A DNA stretch of 64,000 nt, taken from NCBI GenBank assembly GCA_905221605.1, contig CAJNDS010002434.1:62001-126000 (forward strand), written 5' to 3'. Origin of the DNA: Symbiodinium natans. Its lineage: Eukaryota; Sar; Dinophyceae; Suessiales; Symbiodiniaceae. Below the pieces are notes generated by a model. The model did no database searches and had not been told where the DNA came from. It saw only the letters and a list, made by a program, of their open reading frames with translations. Made by a program: the position numbers and the translations under genes. Of this stretch, positions 10,543 to 23,151 are shown piece after piece. Each line of letters starts with the position of its first letter. Within the stretch, counting starts at the first letter, position 1.

Positions 10543-13500
10543 GCCATCTGCGTGAGATACCCTCCGCCAAAGCTATGATAACCTATGATCGCTGTGCATT
10601 TGTCAATGGTACCAAGAGACCCTTCAACGTAAGCCTATGGCCTATAGTCTGTCGATCGCCCTCTGCATGACAAAAACATGAGATACATCGCAGCCCCCAA
10701 ACTCACTGCACGACACATTGCCGCACGGCTGCAAAGCCACACAAGTAAGTATGGAATCACGCAAATTACGTCAGGGATACTCGCGACGCAAGATCAGACC
10801 GCAATCACGTCAGCAAAGCACGGCCCCGCGCAGACGGAATGAAGAACAATTCGATGCTCGAGAAGCAACGCCTTCAGCACAACGGCCGTTGAGTTGCTTT
10901 GTCACATTCGCGCCACTCCGTGGTGATGTGAGCATTTGCTGCTGGGCCTCCACAATGGTGATGACAGTGTCAGGCTTGAGCTGCTGGAAAATCCGCCTGT
11001 AGGGGTTGGGCTCATGATGCATCACCCTGCAACCTGAACTGTGCCTGACTGGAAGGTCAAGCAGGGGCAGCTGGTTCCTTGGCAGGGATATGACGGGATA
11101 CTGCCACGTCGTCTGAGTCTGAGTTGCAGCAAATGGGGCAGCTGCGGCGCTGGTCTTTGCAGTGCGAACGCTGGTATCTCTGGCCAAGGAACCTGCAGAA
11201 AACAAAGGCCTTCCATGGAAACAGCTTCTCAGAACATGGAGCTACGCAGCGGCTATCTGAGATTCCCGCAATTACCTGGAACCCTGGCGGCGGCAAAGGC
11301 GTCTCGGAAACGAAGCTGACAACAAACCTGTGCAGCAATGCGAAGCAAGTTCCGGAAAGGCTCTTCTTTTTCTGGATCTGCGTCCTGGCCTTTCTGGCGA
11401 ATTTCCGGAATACCGCAAACTGTAGAGGAATGCACGGAAAGCCTTTCGAGGTGCTTGGTGTATTTGGCGCATCGTCTTGCAAATTCTGAAGAGGGCAAAG
11501 GATGTGAATGTGACGGACAAGCGAAGCAGAAGCACAGACCATCTCCCCAAGGCCAGCACCCCCCACAAAGGCTGTGTACTGACCACCGCCAGCGCCTGGA
11601 GAGCCCAGCCCACACTCACATTCCGGTGAGACAGCAGGTGCAGCTAAGACCCGATCCCTCTGCAGCAGGCATGCGCCAGAGGAGTGGAAGCACCAGATGT
11701 GCAGAGCCTCACCACGAAAAAAAGATGCTGCCCTCATGCCGCAGGTCGAACGCCGGCGTCCCTCTGAAACTCTCTCGAGGGGCCGCCCCGAAGCAGCGGT
11801 CGCCGGCTTCGTTCGTGAGAACGAAGCCATGGAGCGTCTCTGCCATCTGCCAGAGGAGAGGCACATGCTCCGGATGACGCGGAGGCGCGCCGGCGCCTCC
11901 CTGCTTAATTTAGCGCTTCCCGTGGCAGTGGCACCTCGTCTTCCGGCATTGCCACTTGGGCGCCTGGGAAGGCCCAGCCATAACACATCTACGTCTACAC
12001 CATGCAGGCAGCAAAGGAGGATTCTACCTGGATTCTACGATTCTAGAAGCCCAAAGGCCTCCTCGTGGAAAGCAGAAGGAGGCAAGGGCAGGTGGAAACC
12101 TGCCAACATTGGAAGGTGACTTGCTATCTGAGGCTTTGCTGCACTCAAGACCGCAAGTGCCCATAACCCCGTGGTTCTTGGTAGGGAATGAGGGAATGAG
12201 GGAATGAGGGAATGAGGGAATGAGGGAATGAGGGAATGAGGGAATGAGGGAATGAGGGAATGAGGGAATGAGGGAATGAGGGAATGAGGGAATGAGTGAA
12301 TGAGTGAGGGAAAGAGTGAGGGAATGAGTGAGGGAATGAGGGAGGGAATGAGGGAGGGAATGCGGGAAGGCATGAGGGAATGAGGGAATATATACTATTT
12401 ATATTATTCCTCAAAAGGGTACATTTTCGGCCCGAATTCCCTCATTCCTTACTAAGGATAAATGCCCAGTCTTGAGCCTGACATCCTTGTGGTCCTTTTG
12501 CGGGTATCGCTGAAGGACTTGAACTGGGAGGCCATCGCCTGCCTTGGGCCAGATGGACACTTTCCCTGCAACCGCTCTTCACTGCTCTTGCCGACTATAT
12601 CAGCTAGCAAACTGCTAGCAAGTTAGCGCCGCTGTCAGAAAGGAGATAAGTCCCGCACTTCTGGCAATGTTGCCTCATCGGGCACGCCGATGACGGCAAA
12701 GTACCTTCAATGACTCTTACCGGTCGCCCCTGGCAGATCGGAGAGCACGGTGTCAACAACTGAGGGCAGTGGCCGAACTGCGCTCTCAGGTAGCGAACGG
12801 CCGCCATCCATCAGAGCGATCTGACCTGCCAGGTACCAAGAACGAAAAACCATCGTTTGGCTCGTCTTTGCCATCAGCCGGACGAAACAACCCCACGTGC
12901 CTGATCTGACTGTGACATTAGGTCTCTATGGGTGGGTGCCCTTCAAAGGAAGCGTACGATTGAACGCTTATGCTCTCTGTGGACTAACACCACTTGTATC
13001 GAAGGATGTGTTACATTGTTGCATTGTTGGTGGCTGTTTGTTTTGCAAGCTTGCGCTGGCTTGGACAACATGCGGTCAACAGGGCCACAGACGTGTTTCT
13101 CGATTTCATGCCTCCGAAATTGCGCCACCCCAACTCAGATAATTCTCTCAGATGCAACATCGACAGCCTGACGCAACCTTTCCGAGTCTTTTTTGGTTGC
13201 AGGGCGAGTATCAAAACGATGTGCTCAGGCTTGGCAGATCTTTACAGCTTCATGGCTTGCGTGAAGGCACGTACAGCCCTCTGCAAGCGTCTGGAAGCGT
13301 CTGCAAGCATACAAGAGCCCGAGCTTGTTCGAACGCCTTCCCGAAGGTTACAGCGTGAGCCTGCAACTTGCTGAATGGATCTTTGACAGAGCACCGCCAA
13401 GACCTGACCAGGGCGCAAGTTGCGAATGACCACTTCGTGGTATTCGCGTGCGCACAGGCGCCAAAACACTCATGAATCAAATGGGCATGCTTGCACGGTC

Positions 13501-13888
13501 TTCGACCTGCTCCATGCTTAAAACTGTGCGGCGAAGCTTAAGGCATACTACAACGAGACCACAGTACGAGGTTGTCTTGCAAGCGTTTTGGGGGCGCCCA
13601 CTGCCGATGTCACTTTGCCATCTTTCAAGCCGGATCCACCTTCGCAAAATCTTGTGCGCAAGCGAGCATCACAGCTCAGGATTTCTGTGGCGCAGCCGCT
13701 CCTGGCACGATGAAGAAACGGACGGATTCGAAGTCCCGAGGGCATCGCTCAGAAGCACTAGAATCTACAACAACGAACCTGGCTTCAGCCTCACAGACAG
13801 GGTCGCCTGCCCAAGAGAGCCATGGAAAGGCACAAAGAAGCATGAGGAAATCAAGGTGTCAGTCGACATGAGTTGAACAAGTCCCGGC
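10543..13888. other. intergenic stretch, possible minor exons, one large 8-bp satellite
   Basis: No gene recognised. One short minus-strand segment (about 11000-10948) could be an exon: it is framed by AG|G and a GC donor and reads RIFQQLKPDTVITIVE, but I cannot place it in a family. A 309-residue minus frame (11986-11057) shows no motif. The GGGAATGA satellite at 12183-12392 is listed separately. Confidence 0.45.
12183..12392. repeat. 8-bp satellite (GGGAATGA)n
   Basis: About 14 near-perfect GGGAATGA units, then degraded units with GAGTGAGG variants up to about 12392, followed by an inverted echo CCCTCATTCC at 12436-12450. Frames through it give Pro-Ser-Phe-His repeats that are artefacts. 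Confidence 0.95.
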
Positions 13889-13940
13889 ATTATAGATGTC
13901 AACGATGCCGTAGAGCGGCTCCCCTCCTCAGACAAGGAAA

Positions 13941-13984
<44 letters not shown>

Positions 13985-14258
13985 ACAAGGAAGAGTAGAG
14001 CGAGGGACTGAGGCGGCTTCCCAACGCACGGGCCGCACATTTCCCTCCCCCTCGCTCCCTCGGGGCGCGGGCGCTGGAGGCCCGCGGCGCGCATCTCGGC
14101 GCCAGGCACATGAGCGACCTCTTGGAGCCGCCAGAAGCTCTTGACATGCCGACATGCTTATCTCCTGGCTCCTAGACCCGCAGGAACGCCTCGATTCCAT
14201 CAACGAAGATGTAGAGGTCACCCCGGCCATCGATCAGGAGTCCAACGCGTTGCCCGAC
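13889..14258 (-). CDS. Neuralized homology repeat (NHR) domain gene, partial
   Basis: Exon A (about 14258-14190) reads VGQRVGLLIDGRGDLYIFVDG, which fits the middle of an NHR domain (GDRVGLL...GDLHFFVNG). Exon B (13926-13889) reads EPLYGIVDIYN, which fits the end of the same domain (PLYGVVDLYG). The order and spacing are right for one domain on the minus strand, but the phases show that at least one further exon lies between them, perhaps near 14050. NHR domains are protein-binding folds found in Neuralized-type ubiquitin ligases and related proteins. No RING or other partner domain was found, so the full architecture is unknown. An (AG)n run at 13951-13978 becomes (CT)n in the transcript about 25 nt before the exon B acceptor. 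Start, end and neighbouring exons are unresolved. Confidence 0.55.
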
Positions 14259-14408
14259 TGTGAGCACAGCACAAGTTTTTTTCAATGGAAGGTTAACGGT
14301 GCGACCCTCGGCCGGACAATGTCCAGTGTGGCAGCTCTGCCTTTCAGCTGGTCCGGCTGCCAGTCTACGTCGCCCTCCGTTCGGTTGAGGTACTTGTTCC
14401 CTGCGCCA

Positions 14409-14446
14409 AGTAACTCTCTCGCTCTCGCTAGCTCGCTCTCGCTCAC

Positions 14447-14480
<34 letters not shown>

Positions 14481-14502
14481 CCCCCCTCTCTCTCTCTCTC
14501 TT

Positions 14503-14534
<32 letters not shown>

Positions 14535-14622
14535 CCCCACACGCATAACGCCCCCGAAGGGAGGCTGCCCCCAGGGGCGCGCACGTCTCTCTCTCTCTCT
14601 TTCTCTCGCTCTCCCTCTCTAC
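14409..14622. repeat. CT/GA microsatellite cluster
   Basis: Three CT-rich blocks (about 14409-14480, 14488-14534 and 14586-14622) separated by short unique sequence. Frames across them give Ser/Leu or Arg/Glu repeats and are not genes. Confidence 0.95.
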
Positions 14623-17540
14623 TCTCTGAGCCACGAAAAAGGAGGAGTGAAGCGGGACGGGAATCAAAGGGGAGGAGAGGGGACAGGAGGGGAGGGGGGA
14701 AGGGTGCATGGAGAGTGAGAGAGAGTTTTGGTTGGAGAGCCCGGCCTGCGTAGCCCAGCACGAAGGTCCCAGGCACCCGCCAGGCTTTGTCAGGCAACCG
14801 CCTTTGAGTGTTTCTTTCAGTCCGACTTAACCTTGTAATGGACTTAGAAAGAGGAAGATTTCTCACTCACCGTCTCTTTTGAGAATCAAGGCCCCGTGCT
14901 GGTCCTTCAGGTCGCCTCTCAGAGCTGAACAAATCCACGAATGAATGCTGGAATACCATGTGAGTATGTCTGAATCCCTTTTTTGGGCACTGTGCTGTCC
15001 CAGCCTGGACTGGAATGGGTCACACCGATCCCTAACCTCAAATCAGATGCTGGCACACGACTCGGCTTGACAACTGCGGGTGGTGAGCAGGCACCCCGCC
15101 CACCGATCCAGCCATCCACTGTTTGACACACCTTGCACAGGAACACCATCTGCCAATGATCGAAGGTTCACAATAAAGTCCCATCATGTTTGGTTGAGCC
15201 TCCACCTCGAAGTACTGCCCTTCACTACTCTGTGATAGTGGCTGCTTGCATATGGCCACCGACCTCGTCAAGCGCTATTTGATACTGCTTGTCAGGTACA
15301 TGTGGTTCATGCGGCGAATGCGGCACACTTCCCACGCTTCAATCGAAACGCCCCAATCCGGACTCGTACAGCAATTAGCAGCATTTGGAGCCGTCCCCCG
15401 CACTTGCGAGGACTACTGTAAGAACTGATGATGATATGATATGATATGAAATGACAACTGCATGTCACTCTAGTCGCAGGCACAAGTCGGTCAAGTAGTG
15501 AATCGATGTTCCAACCCCGAACTCCCAAGGAAAAACTTATTCTTGCATGGGGCTTCATATGTTCCAGGGGTGGGAAAGCCAGATGTCCGACGCGAAACGC
15601 GAATGGTGTACTCGGGGCATTTGCGCCTCACTGAGCCGCATAGCGGAACAACTGCCGAGAATTCTTACTCTTGGAATCTCAAGATTTTGTGGCGACATGG
15701 CTCGGGATGGTGGCCATGTCAAATGCGCTTCTGCGAATGTTCCACGGTCTGAGCCCGATTGGCAACTGCGATGAAAATGAATCACACCCACTTTGCGGCC
15801 TTCGCTTGGGAAAACAAGAAAAAACACGAGTCGGGAATCTAAAATGGTTTGTGGCGCTGCGCAGCAAAAGATATCAACAAAGCCCATGATTTCCCTGCAA
15901 GCTGGCAGGATGTCAGTTTTTCATTGTACACCTGCCGGGTCGGTCGATTCTAAAAATGCTTGCCCCACAAATTGGCTTCACAGGCGAAAGCGCAACACCA
16001 AGGAAGCTTCCACGAGAAGTGTACAAGAGCGCATCAGCAGTGCCACTCTCCAGCACAACTCTTTGCTGGCGCACTCCCTGCAGCCGCAGCTGCGAGTGGC
16101 TGTGTAGCCGTCCTGACTACACAAATTCTTTAAACAAAACAGCTGCATGCAAATAAAGCGTCCTGAGAAAGGAGGATGTTCAAGCCAACTGCGTCGTGAC
16201 CTCAGCTTGGGAATTGGAGATGTTTCGCCAATAGACAACTCGATCATGTGAAACTGATGGAAGCTAAAACTCCCTGTGCTCCTCGCAGAAGGGCGCATTC
16301 GCCCGCGGCGTTGCAGGCCTCATGAGCTTCAGGTTGAAGGGAGGTTGTGCAGACGAGAAAAGTATTGCAAAGCACCACGGCTCAGTGTACAACGGTGGCT
16401 CAGTGTACAACTCTTGCTCCTGCGATGGTTTTGGCCGGCTGGGCGATGCCTTGCAAGATTCTGGTTCTTCTGGTTTCGCCCAGAGGGGGGCTAGGAGGGA
16501 GAGTCACCTCGGGGTGGTTGATGCCAGCACGTCGCTGCAGCTCCGCCACCTGAACTATCTCAGCCATCTGAAAAGCATGTTACATGAGTCTTTCTGAGAT
16601 GACCATCAGGACTCAAAAAGTGCTCATGTCGTTTCCTGGGTTCGGGGCCGCTGCTCGAGCTTTCTCAACAGCTTGCAGCACGTCCGTGCCAAACTGAACA
16701 AAGTGCCGAAGTAATCCAAGCTTCGGGATCTCGCACAACCCTAAGCCGCTGGCCAATAATGGCTCCGACGACTCCTTCACGGGCTCATTGGCACTGGAAG
16801 TTGGCATCTCAACTGCCTTGGCCGGGTGCAAACATGTGCAAACCCTGCTTGTCGACATGTCCCGGAGCCCCTGAGCTGCGCACTACGGTGTGCTCCAGAC
16901 TGTCATGAGCGGCCTTATTCATCGGACGTGGCAACTCATAAATGGTGGAAGAGACGAGAAGCCTCCCTGCACTCTCCATTTAAAGAGGGGTCATAAGACG
17001 CAGCTAGTAAGGCAGCGGCACAGGCCGTCTGCTCAAGTTCCTTCCGTGACGGGGAGTCGGACGACGGCACCTCCGCGGAGTTCTCCACTATGACCTGAGG
17101 CAGGGCAGACTCCACGCAATCCCCGTGTGCAAGCAGGCAACACGACTGCAGTAGGAGACTCCTGGACTGCCCATGAAAGACCGGCTCTTTGGAGAGATTC
17201 CAGCAGACACGTCTTTGGTTGTCGTTAGGCGCGGCTTGTCAGATGGCAGCCACAGTGCAGGGTCTCTATTGGCAGCAGCAGACAAACGACACAAAACATC
17301 AGAAGTCTAGGTCTGCCAAGGAACTGGAACAACGCGTCTGGGCAGCTCCAGAACGGGAACCCACCGGCAACACATCAATGGCAACCCAGACAAGACGGCA
17401 TACATTGGCGGCATACATGGCAGCATCGTAATGCCAACATTCCCGACTCGTGCAACAAGCCTGACGGCCCTGAGCAGGAGGATCATGCAAAGGGATAGGG
17501 ATGACGAGGCAGTAGTAAAATAGACCACGTCGACAATAAT

Positions 17541-17618
17541 TCTCTCTTCTTCTTCTTCTTCTTCTTCTTCTTCTTCTTCTTCTTCTTCTTCTTCTTCTTC
17601 TTCTTCTTCTTCTTCTTC
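17541..17618. repeat. (TTC)n microsatellite
   Basis: About 25 uninterrupted TTC units on the + strand. A pure polypurine:polypyrimidine tract of this length can form a triplex. Confidence 0.97.
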
Positions 17619-17654
17619 CTCCTTCTACGGGGCATGAGGGGTCCGAAGAACCCC

Positions 17655-17690
17655 CCGCGCGCGCGCGCGCGCGCGCGCGCGCGCGCGCGG
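17655..17690. repeat. (GC)n dinucleotide run
   Basis: About 17 alternating GC units, only 36 bp after the TTC tract. Alternating GC favours Z-DNA. Confidence 0.97.
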
Positions 17691-18124
17691 GCGCACCCAG
17701 TCCACTCGGTTAGGTCATATGGTGAAAATGCGACCCCACCACTCCCAGCGCGATGCGTTCCCCCGAAGAGGCCCTGTCCTTAGTGGCTCCTGAGTAGCGT
17801 CCCCATGGCGCCTGGAGCGTGCGTCGCCGGTGGTGACACTTTCCCGATTGCTCCAGCTGAACAGACCATAAGCAACCCTCAGAGAGCTCTGAGAACACAT
17901 GCTGGGCTCGGGCTACACCCTTTAGTTCTGAAAAGACAAGGAAACTAGTGACAACACACAACATCTAAGAGAGCAATCCCCCCCGTAAGTCAAACACCCC
18001 ACACACTTCAGTTCCCCCGTTGCAAGTCGTGCAGTGGCTATCTGACATGGTTCACGGGGGGTCCCGCCCCATCTTCTTCTACCCAGCGAAGACGGCCCCC
18101 CCGAAGAGGAACCCCCGGCCTCTC

Positions 18125-18125
18125 T

Positions 18126-18174
<49 letters not shown>
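18125..18174. repeat. (CT)n microsatellite
   Basis: About 25 CT units, just downstream in transcript sense of the last exon of the coiled-coil gene. Confidence 0.97.
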
Positions 18175-18176
<2 letters not shown>

Positions 18177-18247
18177 CTGTCGTAGACTCGGGTCCGACAA
18201 TATGTAACTATAACACAGTGATGTTGCCTCTTTATTCTCTCACCTTC

Positions 18248-20575
18248 TCGTTCTTTTTTGGCTGCCCCGACTCGACAAAGCTACAGTGACTAGGACTTCT
18301 GTTCTCTCAGCCGATGGGGGAATGACAAGTTCCATTCCTAGTTTGTGAAAGACCTTGGGCTGGCCCTGCCCTGAAGCTGGGCCAACTGCAGTCTTTTCCA
18401 TGCTGACGTCCCTCGCTGCATCCGAACTCTTGAAGCTCGCGGGCTCATCGCATACAATCTCAGCAAGGCAACTTCACAATCTTCACGCACAGGCGCAAGA
18501 CCAAGCAAAGGAGTCGAGCAGGGCCGGGCACGGAGGGCAGTTCAGGCTCCGACCGCAGTCTTTTCCAGACTCGAACTTTGCGTCATGCCCGGATCCTCAG
18601 AACCACTTTGGGCTTCAACTTTGCAACTGCAGGCAAGGTGGCAAAAAGTTCCAGCGGATCAAGTGGGGTCAAAGGCAAGTTTTGGGGGGCTGGGCCACCC
18701 TCAGAGCCTGAGCCGCCGGCCGACTGCGGCTCTATAGAGACTTCCTTCAACGTCACGACAGGGAGATGCAAGAATATGCAAGAATGACAGGATGTTTCGA
18801 CGTAGTGTAACAACTTCGTGCTATGCTACACTGCGCCGCAAAGGTGTCAACTGGGCCCACGGGCGGGGCTTTGTGCCACCACTGGGCTTTGTGGCTCTGT
18901 TGGGCCCGACCGCGCTTCCGAGACAAGCGGGAAAGGCATCGTTTCCACACTTCGAGCTGCTGCCTGCAGCGGCTCACAACAGATGGCAAGCCGAAGAAGG
19001 CTAAGAAGGCACGAAACACTCTCAAAACGCCTCGTAACGCGACAACTGCGCGCATTCAACAAAAAATCGGATCTCCAAAAACTTATGCACTACTGAGGCG
19101 CCTTCGCCTGCTCAGCTCTGAGCTCTGCAATCTCCGATTCGATTCGGGCCATGGCCTGGAAACGCTGGCGTTATTGCAATGAGTAAAACATGCGAGAGAA
19201 AAGCGAACGTAAAAAAAGGCTCAGAGAAATGCTCTCACAATTTGTGCTCATATAAGTCGTGCTTACCAGACCGCAGAGGGCCGTTGCCCATGGCCGTGGC
19301 CCGCACAGCTCCGGTGAGCGAAGCTTCCAAGCTCTCGCGGGCAGCGGCCTGCGTGGGAGGTGTCATTGAGTTGAATGAAGAAGCCCACACAGTCCCTCCC
19401 TCAAACAAAGTTAAACAAAAATCACAAAAATCACAAAACAACACAAGAAAATAGTCACAAAGTCAAAAGGCCAACGCATGCCGACCTGCGCCTTGAGATC
19501 GCTCAGCTCGGCGAGGATTCGGGCCATTGCCTCGTCAGCGGGACTGTAAAAACACCGACACTTGGTCGTCCAATCTGTCGGCCTCATCATGGCGAGCCTT
19601 TTGCGCTAGAACCTACAAGAGCGCACGATCCACGAAGGAGCTGCATGACATAACTTGCTTCAATCGCTTCACGCTGCTCGTCTGAGATGTCATGTTGATG
19701 ACACAGGCGCGGACAAGCTAGCAGCTATACGGCATCACCGACAACGCAAGTGACAAACGCGGCGCCAATGCTTGTTCGACCCAGCTCTTGCGAAACTGTG
19801 CACTCGTTATAGTGTATGTCTCGCACGAGCCGTCAGTGCAGAATCCCCCAGCCCAACTGCAAATTGGAGAACCTGCGCGTAAGGCTTCAGCAAGCCTCTC
19901 CGGGGATCACCCAGTGTAGTTCGTGATATGACTCATGAGTGCTACACATGATCGTCTTGGCGGCATATGGTACAGAGTTGGCTGCACTTTGTGACTTCTG
20001 CAGACGTTGCTCATCCAGGGTTTGACATTGTTCCTCGCGGATCTTCTCGTTCTCGGATGTGAGCGCCTTCTGCTCTTTGATCTCGGCCAAATTGAAATTT
20101 ACTTTGTTGCACCTGCTGCTTCAAAATGCGTTTGTCTCCGACAGGTTCTTTTCTTGCCGGAGCGCGACCAATTGCCCTAAGATGTTGTTGTTGGCCTCTT
20201 CTGAAGCCACGCGTCCTTGCTTCATTTCCTCGCATACCTTTTTTCTGCCCACTTTCCTGGGACTGAGCTGACTGCAATCACAGCCGCCTGCCGGTAGCAC
20301 GCCCTCCGGTATCCCGCAATCCAGAGTCGCTGCTGAGGCTGGCGTGTGTGTGTAAGTGACTCTTTCAGTTTGGCACGCAATGGTAGGCATTTTTCAGAGG
20401 AAGCAGTCGAAAGCATGACCGCAAAGACTCGCGAATGGTTGCTCGCTCGTCCGACCGTGCCTACAAAATCATACAATTTTATCATCGTGGCCTCGGCTGT
20501 CGCTGCTTGGCGCTCCGCCTGAACGCGAGCCTCCAAAAGCCATGCACGGCTGCCACTTGCTGACTTCCCAGACCC
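18248..20575 (-). CDS. coiled-coil protein gene, several exons (hypothetical)
   Basis: Not recognised as a named family. A run of minus-strand segments looks like exons of one charged, helical protein: RAWLLEARVQAERQAATAEA (about 20560-20490), VASEEANNNILGQLVALRQ (about 20215-20150), ALTSENEKIREEQCQTLDEQ (about 20070-20000), DEAMARILAELSDLKAQ (about 19545-19492), ARESLEASLTGAVRATA (about 19345-19290) and AMARIESEIAELRAEQ (about 19155-19105). After these come a Pro/Ser-rich segment, LPLTPLDPLELFATLPAV (about 18680-18620), and a last segment ending at a stop near 18248. The DEAMARILAEL and AMARIESEIAEL exons resemble each other, suggesting repeated heptad units. Exact splice sites were not worked out, and this could be two genes. 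Role unknown; a structural or cytoskeletal protein is only a guess. Confidence 0.45.
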
Positions 20576-22355
20576 AACCCACATGCCCGTAAGCCTCAGC
20601 CTCTGCAGCTATCGCTCGCAGAGCCTGAAGCAAATATCCTTGAACCTATGAAAAAAGTCGAAAGGAATCCTTCAGAGGCACGGCCTGGGCGGCCTCGTTA
20701 GCTGCATCCTCGACTTTGCGCCTTTCCTCGCCTCACCAATGCTCCAAGGCAAGCACGCCATGCGCGCAGCCGTCACAAGATGTGGCCTAAAGCAAGGGAC
20801 GCCTGCACTTCTCCCGCCTCAAACAAACAGACACAACGTAGCATGTTTCCTGACACTGTGACTCTGAACCAGCACATGGAGATGAGATGATCTCGAGCCG
20901 AGTCGACCACAGACCCTGGCTGGCCTGAGTCTTCTGGCACAAAATCTGGCACACAAGGGGGCGCCAGCTTCTCTCGGATGCTATTCTAAGCATGCGGCTG
21001 GCACCGTGCGAACCTGTTTCTCCCACATCAAGAATGTCAACTTACGGTGCCAACCGCTCTGGGATTTTGCATGCATTTGCGGCGATGCTGCCCACCTGCT
21101 TCCTGGGATGTTGGACTGGTCGATTTCGCTGGAGACTGGTCGCACCTTTACTCATCTAGAGATGCAAGCCACGTGCGCCCAAATGATCGAGCTCAAGTCA
21201 GCCACCCAGCCCATTCCGGCCCGCTCTTCTGCTCAGGCATGCCTCGGCCAACTGCGAAGCAGACAGGGGCTGAATTTCCATAAGATGCTCTGCCACAGAA
21301 GATGCTACAACCCTGGCTCCTCAAAACTGCCTCCCCGTTACGTTTCGCTCGTTCAATTCTTCTGGACGTAACGAAACTGCGCAAGGCAGGGCCGTACCAA
21401 GCCCTATCGGGCCAAAAACATCCAAAAACCATCCCACTTCAGAAAGGCAGGTCAGAGGTCCGAGGCTCAAATTGTGCAACTGCTAAAGGAAGTGGGCGCT
21501 CGAAGTCTTGGAATCGGCTTGATGGTGCGGGCTCACCGGCCTGGCTCCATCTGCTCCTGCAGCTGCGCCGGTTGTTGCACGGGAGTTGGCACCTCAACTC
21601 TCGAGAACTCGCTGTGACTCCCGACGTTTCTGCAACTTGTCTGGATCTGATCTCTCAGCTCAAAACAAGAAATCGGCAAATCGCCCCGGGCCCCAGAATG
21701 CAGGGCTCCGGCTTCTGATCGCTTCGCAGGCTTGGGTGCAACGTCGTGAGACGGCACCCTCGGACAACATCAGGCGATGCTTGCAGCAAGCAAGAGAAAC
21801 TCCAACGTGAGGCCTGGAGGGCCTAATTGCCTAGAGCTGCGTAAAGCTAGCACGATGCTAGCAAATGCTTCTACGGCGCCAAGTTCGCCACATTTTCCCC
21901 TCATGCCGAGGCGTGGACGGAACTGCATCACCCACCACGTGATATACTCGAACCGGTGCAGGCGCAGACAGAACAGCTTCGGCCTTCATAGGCCTTGGAC
22001 TTCACTTCACTGCATCGGTTGTCGAAGAGTCTGGGCTGATGCACCCATCCCCCCCTTTTTCCCCGATGCCTCGGCATAGGCCTCATGCCATCGCCTCAGC
22101 TGCAACATACGGTGACATGCTGCAGATTGCTGCAAAAACCGCTTGGCCCTGGCCTCCAGGAAGCCAGATTTGGGTACCCATGGTACCCGCTAGGGTACAA
22201 GGGCCTGGTGGAAGATGTCGAGGGTACTCGATCTCTTGGCCATCAGGTCCAAACCGTGGCGACTGTAGCGGCGATTGTGCCTGCCATCAACTTTGCGAGC
22301 AAACTCCTCTGCCCATCCACAGTGCAGGATAAGAGAACGCCTGCGGAAGAGCGGG

Positions 22356-22413
22356 GCCGACTGGGCCGACTGGGCCGCATGGGCCACATGGGCCGCACGG
22401 GCCACACGGGCCA
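22356..22413. repeat. 9-bp minisatellite (GGGCCGCAT-type unit)
   Basis: Six or seven units of GGGCC(G/A)C(A/T)(T/C) in tandem. It belongs to the same GGCC-rich 9-bp type as the arrays at 24165 and 25610. Confidence 0.85.
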
Positions 22414-22908
22414 CCTTGCCTCAAAGAAGGCAGAAGAAGGTGCCAACACATTGAAACACTATAGCAACACGTTGCGACACAGCGTGCATGGCGAAGCGAC
22501 AAGATCCAGGCATAGGGTGGGGCTCCCTGGCATGCATGTCGAAAGGCATGCCTGAAGCCAGCAACGATGAGTTAGCCGTTCCTTGCGTCCCTTGCGCTAC
22601 TGCGCTACTGGGATCTACACGTGGACACGTTCTGCGAACATAGCTAAGCCTGCCCCATCTGGATGAGTACATTCACTTAATAGCACACACGCTCATCAGT
22701 GACAGAACGTGGCGAAGCTACGCATCAGCAATTCCCCAGTCGATGTGGTTTATAATTCTCAGCACGTCGCAACATGCACTTACGTCAGTCCAGGCAAGTG
22801 GCCAAGGCCGTCTGATTCAAGACCCCCAAGCACATGCCGATGGAATCAACGTCTATGTTTACAAACCGATATGGCATCGAAACGGCATGGGGGACGAGGA
22901 GTGAAGAG

Positions 22909-23151
22909 AATGAAAAGAAAGAGAGATAGAGAGAAAGAGAGAAAGAGAGAAAGAGAGAAAGAGAGAAAGAGAGAAAGAGAGAAAGAGAGAAAGAGAGAAA
23001 GAGAGAAAGAGAGAAAGAGAGAAAGAGAGAAAGAGAAAGAGAGAAAGAGAGAAAGAGAGAAAGAGAGAAAGAGAGAAAGAGAGAAAGAGAGAAAGAGAGA
23101 AAGAGAGAAAGAGAGAAAGAGAAGGAGAAAGAGAGAGAGAGAGAGGGAGAG
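22909..23151. repeat. 8-bp satellite (GAAAGAGA)n
   Basis: About 230 bp of nearly pure purine with a GAAAGAGA period. The long Lys/Glu/Arg frame on + and the Leu/Ser/Phe frames on - that cross it are artefacts. Confidence 0.97.

Larger units (their letters stand above)
14259..18245. other. repeat-rich intergenic stretch
   Basis: No gene recognised. One minus frame (16858-16613) has a plausible soluble-protein composition but no splice or family support. The stretch is dominated by CT runs (14409-14622), a TTC run (17541-17618), a GC run (17655-17690) and another CT run (18125-18174). Confidence 0.5.

Noticed and set aside
11057-11986. 309-residue minus frame
   Set aside because: Long but without any motif; composition like the chance frames in this GC-rich DNA.
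12035-12414. Pro-Ser-Phe-His repeat proteins on the minus strand
   Set aside because: Direct translation of the GGGAATGA satellite in two frames.
14282-14866. 194-residue minus frame with Arg/Glu repeats
   Set aside because: Product of the CT/GA microsatellite cluster.
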